A stretch of DNA of 64,000 nt from Pseudomonas putida (GCF_028682455.1 NZ_JANHLD010000001.1:1240001-1304000); one strand, 5' to 3'; positions 34,788 to 42,458 are shown, numbered from the stretch's first letter. Made by a program: numbers and translations. Notes: generated from the sequence alone by a model not told the origin.

Positions 34788-35717
34788 TCAAAACGAAGCG
34801 ACCAAGGCCGGCTCCTGCTCCTCGACTTCACCCTCGGGCTCGCGCTCGGCGGACTCGACGGGTAGGTCGGAAACGGCGTCGGCGGCAGTGTCGATGGCGT
34901 TGTCGGCTTCGGGCGCGGGTGCGTCCTCCACCGTTGGCGCCTCGGCTTGCGCTTGGCTCATCGGATAGACCTGGGTGCCATCGATCTTGATCAGACCGAT
35001 GTGGATCAGCGTCGACTCCAGGCTTGCGGCCGGTGCCCCAGCGTGCTCGCCCTTGGTACGGATGTACGGATCGATCTTCATATCGTTGAGACGGAAGGCG
35101 ATCAGCACCTTGCGATCCCCTTCGATGGCCTGCACGCATCGGCGAACCAGATGCTCGGCCCCGGGGGTGGCGACGATCGTGTCGAAGTACCGATATTCCG
35201 GTTCATCGACAGGTCCGGCCAATGCGGCGATGGAGCACGACAGGAACGGATCGCCATCCTTGGGGGTGACGTCCTTCGGACGGTTGAGGTAGCCGATGCC
35301 ACGGGTAATCAGCTCATGCTGCTCGATTGAAGCCAGTTCGGCCCGCTCGATCGGCTCGGCCTTGAGCAGTCGCGCCTTGAGGGACGCGGCGGCCTTGCCC
35401 TGGTTTTCGCCCTTGTCGCGGATGTACGCATCGCCCCAGAGGTCGCCAAGGCGGAAGCGCACCAGCGGGCGCTGCTTGGGATCGTCAACGCCGATGTAGC
35501 GCTGAACGAGCTTCTTGGCCTCGGCACCCGAGACCTTGACATCGAAGTAGCGGTAGCTGGGGTCCCTGGCGGGGCCGACCAATGCGGCGATGGTGCATGC
35601 CAGGAAGGGCTGCGCACGGCGGCCGCCCCTGACGGGCACTTCACGGACACGCTGGATGTAGCCGATGCCCGATGTGTGGAGGTCGAAATACGATTTCTCG
35701 TTGGACGTGGTGTTCAT
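34788..35717 (-). CDS. STY4534-family ICE replication protein with two DUF3577 domains
   Basis: A 309-residue protein with a duplicated domain: residues about 14-125 (SGIGYIQRVREVPVR... YRYFDVKVSG... KARLL) and about 130-250 (RGIGYLNRPKDVTPK... YRYFDTIVAT... ESTLIHIG), then an acidic tail. Each half matches DUF3577/STY4534, linked to ICE replication and perhaps single-stranded DNA binding. ATG 35717 has GGAG upstream. The 365-bp leader holds structured element copy 2 plus an SD-proximal hairpin. Confidence 0.82.
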   Translation of the reverse strand: MNTTSNEKSYFDLHTSGIGYIQRVREVPVRGGRRAQPFLACTIAALVGPARDPSYRYFDVKVSGAEAKKLVQRYIGVDDPKQRPLVRFRLGDLWGDAYIRDKGENQGKAAASLKARLLKAEPIERAELASIEQHELITRGIGYLNRPKDVTPKDGDPFLSCSIAALAGPVDEPEYRYFDTIVATPGAEHLVRRCVQAIEGDRKVLIAFRLNDMKIDPYIRTKGEHAGAPAASLESTLIHIGLIKIDGTQVYPMSQAQAEAPTVEDAPAPEADNAIDTAADAVSDLPVESAEREPEGEVEEQEPALVASF

Positions 35718-35807
35718 GGTGAATCTCCATTGGGAAAAGCGGAGACACACCGAGCCCACGCATGCGGGGAAAGGTGCGTAACCCCGCGGTGGGTTGATAA
35801 GGCGAAA

Positions 35808-35943
35808 GCATCCACCACCAGAGACTGGTGGCCGCTCGCGTATGGATGCGGTGCGAGCTGGCTCGGTCACGCAGTGGAAACTGCGCCGCAACCTCGAAGA
35901 CCGATGGTTGCCTGGCATGTCGCTGACAACGTCAGCAGGCATG
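35808..35943 (-). promoter_or_regulatory. structured leader copy 2 of 5 (radC RNA motif candidate)
   Basis: Stem A GCTGAC/GTCAGC (35922-35936), stem B GCAACC/GGTTGC (35888-35911), stem C CGCAGT/ACTGCG (35870-35885) and stem D GCATCC/GGATGC (35808-35849) with inner CCACCA/TGGTGG. Compared with copy 1, stems A and B change bases on both sides and keep pairing. Downstream gene: DUF3577. Confidence 0.8.
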
Positions 35944-36030
35944 GGGTCAGCATGGGCGGCCCTTGCGCGCGCGGCAGCAATCAATTGGCATCCGGGTGTT
36001 TCCCTTTGTCCACGCAGCCCGGTTCAGCGC

Positions 36031-36056
36031 AAAAGAAAGCCCCCGGTGCGGGGGCT
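36031..36056 (-). terminator. Rho-independent terminator after DUF3085 gene
   Basis: AGCCCCC (36038-36044) pairs with GGGGGCT (36050-36056); minus-strand continuation is TTTCTTTT. It lies 27 bp past the DUF3085 stop. Confidence 0.8.
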
Positions 36057-36082
36057 GCGAGGGGCGAGCGTCAGTTGCCGCT

Positions 36083-36436
36083 CTATGCGGGAGGAACCAC
36101 CTCCAGTGACAAATGTGTGGCGGTGGCCGACAGCATCAGGTCGTCTGCGGTGTGCAGAATGCGCGTGAATACGCCGTCCTTCGGGTCGAAGTACTCCGCG
36201 AAGTCGTCGCCGCCCAGTTCGGCGCGCGCCAGTTCCCACCAGTCGTCGAACGGGTCGGTATCCGGGTTGCAGCCGACGGCATAGGCCAGCAGCTTCACAC
36301 GCCCATCCGGGCGTCGCTCTCCCTGCTCGGCGAGGAAGTACACGCCCTGGTCCTTGACCAGGATGACGCGGCATTGACCAGCGATCGCCTCGGTCAGCAC
36401 AGGCCGCAGGTCGGAGCCTTTGAATCGCAGTGACAT
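36083..36436 (-). CDS. DUF3085 family protein
   Basis: A 117-residue protein (MSLRFKGSDLRPVL; ILVKDQGVYFLAEQG; YAVGCNPDTDPFDDWWELAR; GGDDFAEYF) fitting DUF3085, a small ICE/plasmid family of unknown function. ATG 36436 follows AGGAG. Its leader has a 7-bp compound hairpin followed by TTTTCTC; a published structured-RNA candidate is named after this gene family. A terminator follows. Confidence 0.8.
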   Translation of the reverse strand: MSLRFKGSDLRPVLTEAIAGQCRVILVKDQGVYFLAEQGERRPDGRVKLLAYAVGCNPDTDPFDDWWELARAELGGDDFAEYFDPKDGVFTRILHTADDLMLSATATHLSLEVVPPA

Positions 36437-36578
36437 GGTTGAAATCTCCTGTGTGGAATAGAGAAAAGGCCCTCCACCCGGATGGATAGAGAGCCTGTGG
36501 GGCACATGGCCAATGGGCTGAAACGACGTGAGGGAGCCTCGTGTCAGCCGAAGAACCCCCAGGATTCGGTTCCCAGGG

Positions 36579-37406
36579 TCATGCCGGTACCGCCTGGCGC
36601 TGCCGGGTAGCCTTGGCGTCGATCACGCTCACATCGATCACGCTCACATCGATCAGGCGCCAACGTCCGTCGTCGACGAGTCGCTCCAGCACTTCGCCGA
36701 GCATGTCGAAATACACCTCGTCATGCCGATCGAGCAAATCGCCGTCGCGGTGTAGCTCCACCACATAGGTGTCGCCGCCTCGCTCGTACAGCACCGTCAC
36801 CCGGCCCTCGAACTTCGCGGTCGAGACCGTAAAGCTGATCGCAGGAGGTGTCTCGACGATCTTGGAAGGCTTGGGATCGACCCAGGTGAAGTCCCGGGCT
36901 CCCGCATCGACCAGCATGTGGGTGATGCGCCGGAAGCCATCGGGCGCCGGCATTTCCTCCAACTGCTGGATGAGCTGGCCCAGTTCCATGCACTGCGGCT
37001 CGGGGATGGGCAGCTTGGCCGGCGCAGAGCCGAGGATGTGCGTCTTGACGGTGTAGGGAACCCCGTCGGACGTCATCTCGGTGCGCTCTTCCGGGGTGTC
37101 CGCGCGCAGCCCATCGAAACGGCGCCGTGCGTAGGGTTGGACATGCACCTTGGCACCTTCGTCGGGGACGGTGGTCACCAGCTTGGAATCGAGCACAGCG
37201 AATTCGCTGGGCTTGAGCTTGACGACGATGGCGTCGTCAGTGATTGCGACTACCTTCCCGTCGAAGGACTGGGGGTCGATGGCGAAGCCCCATGTCGAAG
37301 ACTGCGGCTGATCGTCGAACACGCGGTACTTGAACGACCGCACGTTGCGGGGCACGTGGCCTGCGACAAGCGAAGGCATCATGGATTTGATGAGGGAACG
37401 GTCCAT
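36579..37406 (-). CDS. conserved ICE hypothetical protein with pentapeptide repeat near C-terminus
   Basis: A 275-residue soluble protein starting MDRSLIKSMMPSLVAGHVPR. Middle part has mixed alpha/beta segments (SFDGKVVAITDDAIVVKLKPSEF). Near the C-terminus DVSVIDVSVID results from a 15-bp tandem repeat. I do not recognise the family. Start has AAGGAG upstream. Structured leader copy 3 lies upstream. Confidence 0.65.
   Translation of the reverse strand: MDRSLIKSMMPSLVAGHVPRNVRSFKYRVFDDQPQSSTWGFAIDPQSFDGKVVAITDDAIVVKLKPSEFAVLDSKLVTTVPDEGAKVHVQPYARRRFDGLRADTPEERTEMTSDGVPYTVKTHILGSAPAKLPIPEPQCMELGQLIQQLEEMPAPDGFRRITHMLVDAGARDFTWVDPKPSKIVETPPAISFTVSTAKFEGRVTVLYERGGDTYVVELHRDGDLLDRHDEVYFDMLGEVLERLVDDGRWRLIDVSVIDVSVIDAKATRQRQAVPA
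36619..36655. repeat. 15-bp tandem repeat inside coding sequence
   Basis: Two exact 15-bp units (36619-36633, 36634-36648) and 7 bp of a third encode repeats of DVSVI on the minus strand. In-frame slippage would add or remove five residues. Confidence 0.8.
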
Positions 37407-37479
37407 GGAGAATCTCCTTGAGAAAGAAACAAGGGATTCCCCGCCCGCAAGGGAGAGGTCCCTTGTGGGTGGCGTGGAT

Positions 37480-37582
37480 GGACGCGGTACGTCCGTGGAA
37501 AACATCGACCAGCACGGTTTCCCGTGCTTGCAGCCTTGAAGGTCTCGGCTGCCTGGGCATGTGTCGGCAACGCCGACGAACA
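37480..37582 (-). promoter_or_regulatory. structured leader copy 3 of 5 (radC RNA motif candidate)
   Basis: Stem A GTCGGC/GCCGAC (37563-37577), stem B GCAGCC/GGCTGC (37530-37552), stem C GCACGG/CCGTGC (37512-37527). The fourth stem is different here: GGACG/CGTCC (37480-37494). An ACAAGGGA/TCCCTTGT hairpin followed by TTCTTTCT stands before the ribosome binding site of the 275-residue gene. Confidence 0.78.
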
Positions 37583-37666
37583 TGGGGGAAGAATGGCCCG
37601 GGAGTAAGCGGCCCGCCCGCAGGAAACGGCACCCCGCCGTACCCGCTTTACAGCGCTCCGGGCAAG

Positions 37667-37688
37667 AAAAAGCCCCTCGAAAGGGGCT
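37667..37688 (-). terminator. Rho-independent terminator
   Basis: AGCCCCT (37671-37677) pairs with AGGGGCT (37682-37688); minus-strand continuation is TTTT. It follows the 92-residue gene by 8 bp and ends that transcript before leader copy 3. Confidence 0.85.
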
Positions 37689-37695
37689 GGAGATG

Positions 37696-37974
37696 TCAGG
37701 CTTCGTACACGAAGTAGTGTTCGCGCTGACGCGGGAAAAACACGTGCTTCCACGTGTCGCCGCTTGTGTTGCCACCGTCGAACACGACCATTTCGTAGTC
37801 GTCAATGTCGGTGTCCGCCAGATCGGCGCTGTCGATATGGCGCATGTGCAGCGTGCCGCTCATGCGCTCGAACACCAGAATCTGGCCGATGGCGTCGTTC
37901 TGGCTCATGGCGTTAACGCAGGCTCCAAGCTGATTCTCGAAGTCAGGCGTAGGCGAGATGAGATCGGGGAACAT
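37696..37974 (-). CDS. small ICE hypothetical protein
   Basis: A 92-residue acidic protein (MFPDLISPTPDFENQLGAC... DDYEMVVFDGGNTSGDTW). ATG 37974 has AGGAG upstream. Ends 8 bp before a strong terminator. Family not recognised. Confidence 0.6.
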   Translation of the reverse strand: MFPDLISPTPDFENQLGACVNAMSQNDAIGQILVFERMSGTLHMRHIDSADLADTDIDDYEMVVFDGGNTSGDTWKHVFFPRQREHYFVYEA

Positions 37975-38070
37975 GAGATTGCTCCTATGGAATTGAACCG
38001 GCCCAGCTCCTGGTGGGAGGCGGGCTGGCATGTGGGGGATAAAGGGGAAGGCTTGCGCGTCGCGCGTCTG

Positions 38071-38808
38071 CTAGATCTCGGCCAGTGGCAGGCCCAGTAG
38101 CGCGGGTGCGTCAGCATCTAGGATGAGGATGCGTACATCGGCCTGGCCGGCCAATTCAAGGATGTTCGCCAGGTCGTCAGGCATGCCCTTGTCCCGGTGC
38201 TCCTGCCGAAGCTGCTCCGCACTGATGCCCTCGGCATACTCCAGGTTCTTGTCTGTCCAGGGCGTGGAAATCAGCTTGACGCCGATCGCCGGGCTGTATG
38301 GAACCCGGAAGGCGATGAACAGAAAGGCCTCCGGCGTCGCAAGGTCCGCTAGGCTGGCCAGGTACTGGCCGGTTTCCTGGCTGATGTGCGCGCTGCTGAT
38401 TTCCCAGCATCGGCTGTAATAGCCGGTCTCGAAACTCAACCGCTGCACCACGTCTCGCGCGGCCTCGGCCGAATAGGTATCACCGACGTGGACCGGGCGA
38501 CCGTCCAGGTCGTCGCCATGGATGGCATAAACCACCGCACCCACCACGCCTTCGCCGCTGACGCCTTCAATGGCATCGCATTCGGCCATCAGTTCGGCAC
38601 TGACAGGCACAGTGCCATTCCTGACCACCGCGAAGTCGCTGGTGACGATGCAGGGGGAAGAAACCAGCTCCTCCTCGGAGAGGTGCTGTTGGCTCGCGTG
38701 GATGTTTCGCCACACATGCGGGCTTCCGTCTTCGTAGCTGATGCACAGCGTTCGGACGATTTTCAGATTCCAGTAGCCGCGTACAAAGGGGTTGGGATTC
38801 TGGGTCAT
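38071..38808 (-). CDS. conserved ICE hypothetical protein (possibly DUF5983-like C-terminus)
   Basis: A 245-residue acidic protein. The N-terminal half (FVRGYWNLKIVRTLCISYEDG) and the stretch CWEISSAHISQETGQYL recall DUF5983-type proteins, but I hold this weakly. No catalytic motif is visible. The ATG at 38808 has GGAG upstream and an 8-bp CCACCGGG hairpin (38846-38869) in its leader. Confidence 0.55.
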   Translation of the reverse strand: MTQNPNPFVRGYWNLKIVRTLCISYEDGSPHVWRNIHASQQHLSEEELVSSPCIVTSDFAVVRNGTVPVSAELMAECDAIEGVSGEGVVGAVVYAIHGDDLDGRPVHVGDTYSAEAARDVVQRLSFETGYYSRCWEISSAHISQETGQYLASLADLATPEAFLFIAFRVPYSPAIGVKLISTPWTDKNLEYAEGISAEQLRQEHRDKGMPDDLANILELAGQADVRILILDADAPALLGLPLAEI

Positions 38809-38942
38809 AGGATTTCTCCAGATTGAATAATGGAGCCAATCCCCGCCACCGGGAACTGGACCCCGGTGGGTTGAAAGTCGAAAAAGCGTCAGGCGGCACT
38901 GATCGATGGCTTTGGACCAATCGGCGCTGGCTGACGGAGGGA

Positions 38943-38980
38943 AAATTGAGGGACATGGCCTGGTGGGCGCATGTCCCTCA
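38943..38980 (-). terminator. Rho-independent terminator
   Basis: An 11-bp perfect stem (38947-38957 with 38970-38980, 12-nt loop) is followed on the minus strand by TTTTCCC, 43 bp past the stop of the 130-residue gene. Confidence 0.75.
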
Positions 38981-39022
38981 TGGGGTGGCGAACGACAAGG
39001 TGGTGATATTCCGGAAGCCGGC

Positions 39023-39415
39023 TCACCAACCGCTGTAGTTCACCAGCAGGTCGGCGATGACCTTGCGGCGTTGCAGATCGAGACCGTCGAAGTCCGACAG
39101 TCCTTGGAAGTGGCAGCGCTTGAGCATGGCACCGCCCTCGCGCGCGTTGTAGAAGCTGAACATGGCGGACAGGAACATGCGTTCTCCGCTGCTCAGGACG
39201 CCGAGAGCGTCGTTGGCACGCAGCATGTCGGGACGCAGATCCCACTTGCTCTTGGCCTGGTTCAGGCCTTCGCGTGTGCCGTCGCCAAACCATTGCGGGC
39301 CAGCGATCTCGACACCGCGCTTCCAGGCCTCGAAGAAGGCTTGGGGCGCGGCGGCGAAATGCTGCTCTTCCCACATGATCTGATCGACGACTTCCTGTGG
39401 CAAAAGCTGGTTCAT
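39023..39415 (-). CDS. conserved ICE hypothetical protein
   Basis: A 130-residue helical protein (MNQLLPQEVVDQIMWEEQHF; DALGVLSSGERMFLSAMFSF). No recognised domain. GGAGG precedes the start at 39415. It follows the 70-residue gene by 21 bp and is likely co-transcribed with it under leader copy 4. Confidence 0.6.
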   Translation of the reverse strand: MNQLLPQEVVDQIMWEEQHFAAAPQAFFEAWKRGVEIAGPQWFGDGTREGLNQAKSKWDLRPDMLRANDALGVLSSGERMFLSAMFSFYNAREGGAMLKRCHFQGLSDFDGLDLQRRKVIADLLVNYSGW

Positions 39416-39436
39416 GACGTGATTCCTCCAGTTGGA

Positions 39437-39649
39437 TCAGGGCGTGGCGAGCTGGGACCAGCCGCCTCTTTCGAGGGCACGTTGAGCCGCGACATAGCTG
39501 CGGAAGTACTCGCTGGATTCCCGCGAAACGGGACCTTCGGTATCGTGCGTGCCGATGTAGTGGCCGGCGGCGCTATGCAGGACTTCGAGCGGCAGGAACT
39601 TGCCGCAATGGATCAAGGCCAACTGGCCGAAAGAGGCTTGCTGGGACAT
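39437..39649 (-). CDS. small ICE hypothetical protein
   Basis: A 70-residue protein (MSQQASFGQLALIHCGKFLPLEV... GWSQLATP). ATG 39649 has AAGGAG upstream. It is first in a two-gene unit controlled by structured leader copy 4. Function unknown. Confidence 0.58.
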   Translation of the reverse strand: MSQQASFGQLALIHCGKFLPLEVLHSAAGHYIGTHDTEGPVSRESSEYFRSYVAAQRALERGGWSQLATP

Positions 39650-39715
39650 GGATGGGCTCCTTGGAGAAGCGGGGGCCTTGTCCCTCACGGGATGGCAGCT
39701 CCCGCATGCGGTTGA

Positions 39716-39851
39716 GAAAAAGCATCGGCGTCACGAGGACGCGCGTCCGCAGACTCGATGCGATAGCGGACTGGCGGGTGGCGCGGAGAGAATCCGCGGC
39801 AGCCTGGAAACCCTGGCTGCTGGCATGGTGCTGACGGATCAGCGACACATG
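39716..39851 (-). promoter_or_regulatory. structured leader copy 4 of 5 (radC RNA motif candidate)
   Basis: Stem A GCTGA/TCAGC (39830-39843) enclosed by GCATG/CATGC, stem B GCAGCC/GGCTGC (39799-39820), stem C CGCGGA/TCCGCG (39782-39798), stem D GCATCG/CGATGC (39722-39761). On the minus strand stem D is followed by TTTTTCTC, so in this copy it looks like an intrinsic terminator. Downstream gene: 70-residue ORF. Confidence 0.8.
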
Positions 39852-39928
39852 CACGCAGCTTCGTGAGCGAGTCGAGCCACGTCAGCCGGAAATCGGCACC
39901 TGCTACAGCCCCTATTGGCGAACGTGGA

Positions 39929-39959
39929 AAAAAGAAAGCCCCGCAGCAAGTGCGGGGCT
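39929..39959 (-). terminator. Rho-independent terminator
   Basis: AGCCCCGCA (39937-39945) pairs with TGCGGGGCT (39951-39959); minus-strand continuation is TTTCTTTTTT. It ends the 185-residue gene's transcript 26 bp after its stop. Confidence 0.88.
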
Positions 39960-39984
39960 ATCAGGACGGGCAGGCGATGCTGGA

Positions 39985-40542
39985 TCAGCGAGGCTTGTCG
40001 CCCAGCACATGCTGCTTCCATAGGGCGAATGCTTCATCCGGTGCTAGCTCTGCAAGGATGACGATGGGCTGGCCCTGACGGGCGCGCAGCGATGCGAAAT
40101 ACGCCGGCCTGTCTGCGATGGCCTTGAGCTTGATGCCCTTGAGGAACAGCAGCTTGCCGTCTTTGATGAACAGCACCTTGTTGCCGACGTCGCGGTTGAA
40201 TGCGGTGCGCAGCTTGCGCTCGGCGTACATGGCACCGGCCAGTTGATCGACGAGGAAGTCCAACGTAATGTCGATGATCAGCGGCTCTTCGTCCTCTCGT
40301 TCGAGGTCGAGCGAGGCCGGCGGAAGGCTCCTGGTGAATTCCTCCGCCTGGGCCAGAAGCGCGATCTGGCCTTGTAGCGCACGCACGAATGTCGATCCGC
40401 CATGTCCGTCGTTGCGGGCCTCGGCAATGGGAATGCCGTCGAATTCGACAATGGCGGTGAAGCACAGCGTTTCCTCGCTGGCGAAATCGGCCACCTTGAG
40501 ATTATTCAGCGTGATGCGGTCTTGTTGGGTAATGGTTTCCAT
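39985..40542 (-). CDS. conserved ICE hypothetical protein
   Basis: A 185-residue soluble protein (METITQQDRITLNNLKV; FDGIPIAEARNDGHGGSTF; KVLFIKDGKLLFLKGIKL). No recognised motif. The start at 40542 has only a weak AGGACT box. Leader copy 5 and another hairpin precede it, a strong terminator follows: a single-gene unit. Confidence 0.62.
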   Translation of the reverse strand: METITQQDRITLNNLKVADFASEETLCFTAIVEFDGIPIAEARNDGHGGSTFVRALQGQIALLAQAEEFTRSLPPASLDLEREDEEPLIIDITLDFLVDQLAGAMYAERKLRTAFNRDVGNKVLFIKDGKLLFLKGIKLKAIADRPAYFASLRARQGQPIVILAELAPDEAFALWKQHVLGDKPR

Positions 40543-40620
40543 GGGAAGTCCTGAGTATCGACCGGGTGACGACACGCCCCTGACGGGACGCGGCATTCGT
40601 CCCGTGGGTTGGAGAAAGGA

Positions 40621-40748
40621 GGCATCGATGCCCCGGTGGGCAGCGTTCGCCGGTGGATGCCGGGGCGAACTGGCGGGTGGCGCGGGTGGAACCCACGGCA
40701 GCCTGGACACCCTGGCTGCTGGCTGCTGCCGACACGTCGGCAATGCAG
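40621..40748 (-). promoter_or_regulatory. structured leader copy 5 of 5 (radC RNA motif candidate)
   Basis: Stem A GCCGA/TCGGC (40728-40741), stem B GCAGCC/GGCTGC (40698-40719), stem C 40681-40697, stem D GGCATC/GATGCC (40621-40661). In stem C one pair is C/A on the plus strand but U-G on the minus strand, so it folds only as the minus-strand RNA, matching the direction of the downstream gene. Confidence 0.8.
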
Positions 40749-40785
40749 AAGGAAGAATGGCGTGGCCGGTTGGCTGCGTCGTGCA

Positions 40786-42366
40786 TCAATCCGATGCGCT
40801 CGATCCCGTCTTTTGCAGGCACTGCACCAGCCGCTGACCCAGCCACGCGACGCAGGGCACGGCCATGGAATTGCCGATCGCCTTGTAGCGCGGGGCGTCT
40901 GCGGCGGGCTTGCCGCGATAAGGGACCAGGGTGTAGTTGTCGGACATGCCTTGCAGACGTTCGCATTCCACGGGCATCAACCGCCGCACCCGCCACTGCG
41001 ACCAATCCCCCGGGCCGGGTTCATTCCAGTCGTAGCGGAAATGCGCCTCGCAGTCGGGAGCCAGCACATAGGGCTTGTTCGCGCCGCCGTCGCAAGTGCG
41101 CAACGCCGCCGCGACGCCGCCGCCAAGCTCGGCGGCAAGACCCTGCCGACCCCGCAGGGCAATGCAGGCCACCGTCGGCACCCCATAGCCCGGCTTGCCG
41201 TTGGACAGGACGGTGCAAGCCACCTGCCCATGGCCCGACTCGAAGCGCACTTCGCCGCGATTGTTCTGCGCGAAGGCGATAGCCGGCACGACACCGGCGT
41301 TCGCATGGCTGTTGCGATGCCCACCAGCACGTAGCGTCGGCGTCAGATCCATCGTGGCATCCGCGCCGCTGCCCTGGGCGGTGAAGGCGATGATCGGCAC
41401 ACCTTTGCCCGTACCGTCCTCGCTGCTGCCCTTGCCGCCGTTGGCGGTGTCGAGGGTGTGGCTGATGCTGCCGGCGAACGACTGCACCATGAACGTCTCC
41501 GTGCGGATGTCATGCTTGGGGCCAGCCGCCATCAGGCATGCAGCCACATCGACAGGGCCGATGCCTCCGCTGAATCCGAACGTCGTCGTGACCTTGCCGT
41601 AGGGCTGCTTCAGTCCAGCAAATCCTGCGTATCCGCCTGCTGCTTCAGTACCAGATCCAGCAACACGGGCAGCTTCTTGCCACGGCGCGCTGCCCGCAGA
41701 AGAATCCCCGTGCAGGCCTGCGCGCTCAAAAAGTACTTCGACGGGATCGAGGCCATCTCCACCACTTGCCACAAGAAACACACGCTTGCGGCGTTGGGCG
41801 ACGCCGAAATATTGAGCGTCGAGCACGCGCCAGGCGATGCGGCGCCGGGGTCCAGACACACAACCTGCGTGCGCCCATTTTTGCCCTGGCGGTTCGAGCG
41901 CACGGCTTTCTCCGGCCAGTGCTCCCAGGAAATGCCCGAAGGCGTTGCTGCGGTCGTTGAGGACGCCGGGGACGTTTTCCCAGACGAGCGTGGCCGACGT
42001 GCGGCCGTCTTGGTAGCGGGTTTGGTCGATGGCATTAGCTAACTCCACATAAGCAAGGGTCAAGGCTCCGCGCGGGTCATCCAGTCCCCTGCGTGCACCG
42101 GCAACGCTGAACGACTGGCACGGCGTGCCGCCGACCAGGATGTCGGGGGCCGGCACAGTGCCGGCGCGAACCTGGTGGGCGATCGAGGTCATGTCGCCCA
42201 GGTTGGGCACGCGCGGATAGTGGTGGGCGAGCACGGCGCTCGGGAACGGTTCGATCTCGGCGAACCACGCGGCTTCGAGGCCGAGCGGCTGCCATGCCAG
42301 GCTCACTGCCTCGATGCCGCTGCACACACTGCCGTACAGCAGCGGCGCGCAAGGTTGAGGGTGCAT
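40786..42366 (-). CDS. DNA (cytosine-5) methyltransferase
   Basis: A 526-residue C5-methyltransferase: motif I YGSVCSGIEAV (11-21), catalytic Cys83 in GTPCQSF (motif IV), ENV motif VI (VWENVPGVLND), motif VIII QRRKRVFLVA, and C-terminal motif X RYKAIGNSMAVP. The region between motifs VIII and IX is about 230 residues, long for a target-recognition domain. No partner restriction nuclease is visible, so it is an orphan enzyme, perhaps protecting ICE DNA on entry. A 10-bp hairpin precedes its ribosome binding site (AGGAGAG). Confidence 0.92.
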   Translation of the reverse strand: MHPQPCAPLLYGSVCSGIEAVSLAWQPLGLEAAWFAEIEPFPSAVLAHHYPRVPNLGDMTSIAHQVRAGTVPAPDILVGGTPCQSFSVAGARRGLDDPRGALTLAYVELANAIDQTRYQDGRTSATLVWENVPGVLNDRSNAFGHFLGALAGESRALEPPGQKWAHAGCVSGPRRRIAWRVLDAQYFGVAQRRKRVFLVASGGDGLDPVEVLFERAGLHGDSSAGSAPWQEAARVAGSGTEAAGGYAGFAGLKQPYGKVTTTFGFSGGIGPVDVAACLMAAGPKHDIRTETFMVQSFAGSISHTLDTANGGKGSSEDGTGKGVPIIAFTAQGSGADATMDLTPTLRAGGHRNSHANAGVVPAIAFAQNNRGEVRFESGHGQVACTVLSNGKPGYGVPTVACIALRGRQGLAAELGGGVAAALRTCDGGANKPYVLAPDCEAHFRYDWNEPGPGDWSQWRVRRLMPVECERLQGMSDNYTLVPYRGKPAADAPRYKAIGNSMAVPCVAWLGQRLVQCLQKTGSSASD

Positions 42367-42434
42367 GTCGTCTCTCCTGTTCGTGTGGCCCAGGCCAATG
42401 GCCGGACCGGGACGTTGATGGGCAGGAGAAAGGC

Positions 42435-42458
42435 GCCGAAGGCCCTGCGGCCTTCGGC
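42435..42458 (-). promoter_or_regulatory. leader hairpin of the cytosine methyltransferase gene
   Basis: GCCGAAGGCC (42435-42444) pairs perfectly with 42449-42458 around a 4-nt loop; minus-strand continuation is GCCTTTCTCCTG before the ribosome binding site. Confidence 0.65.
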
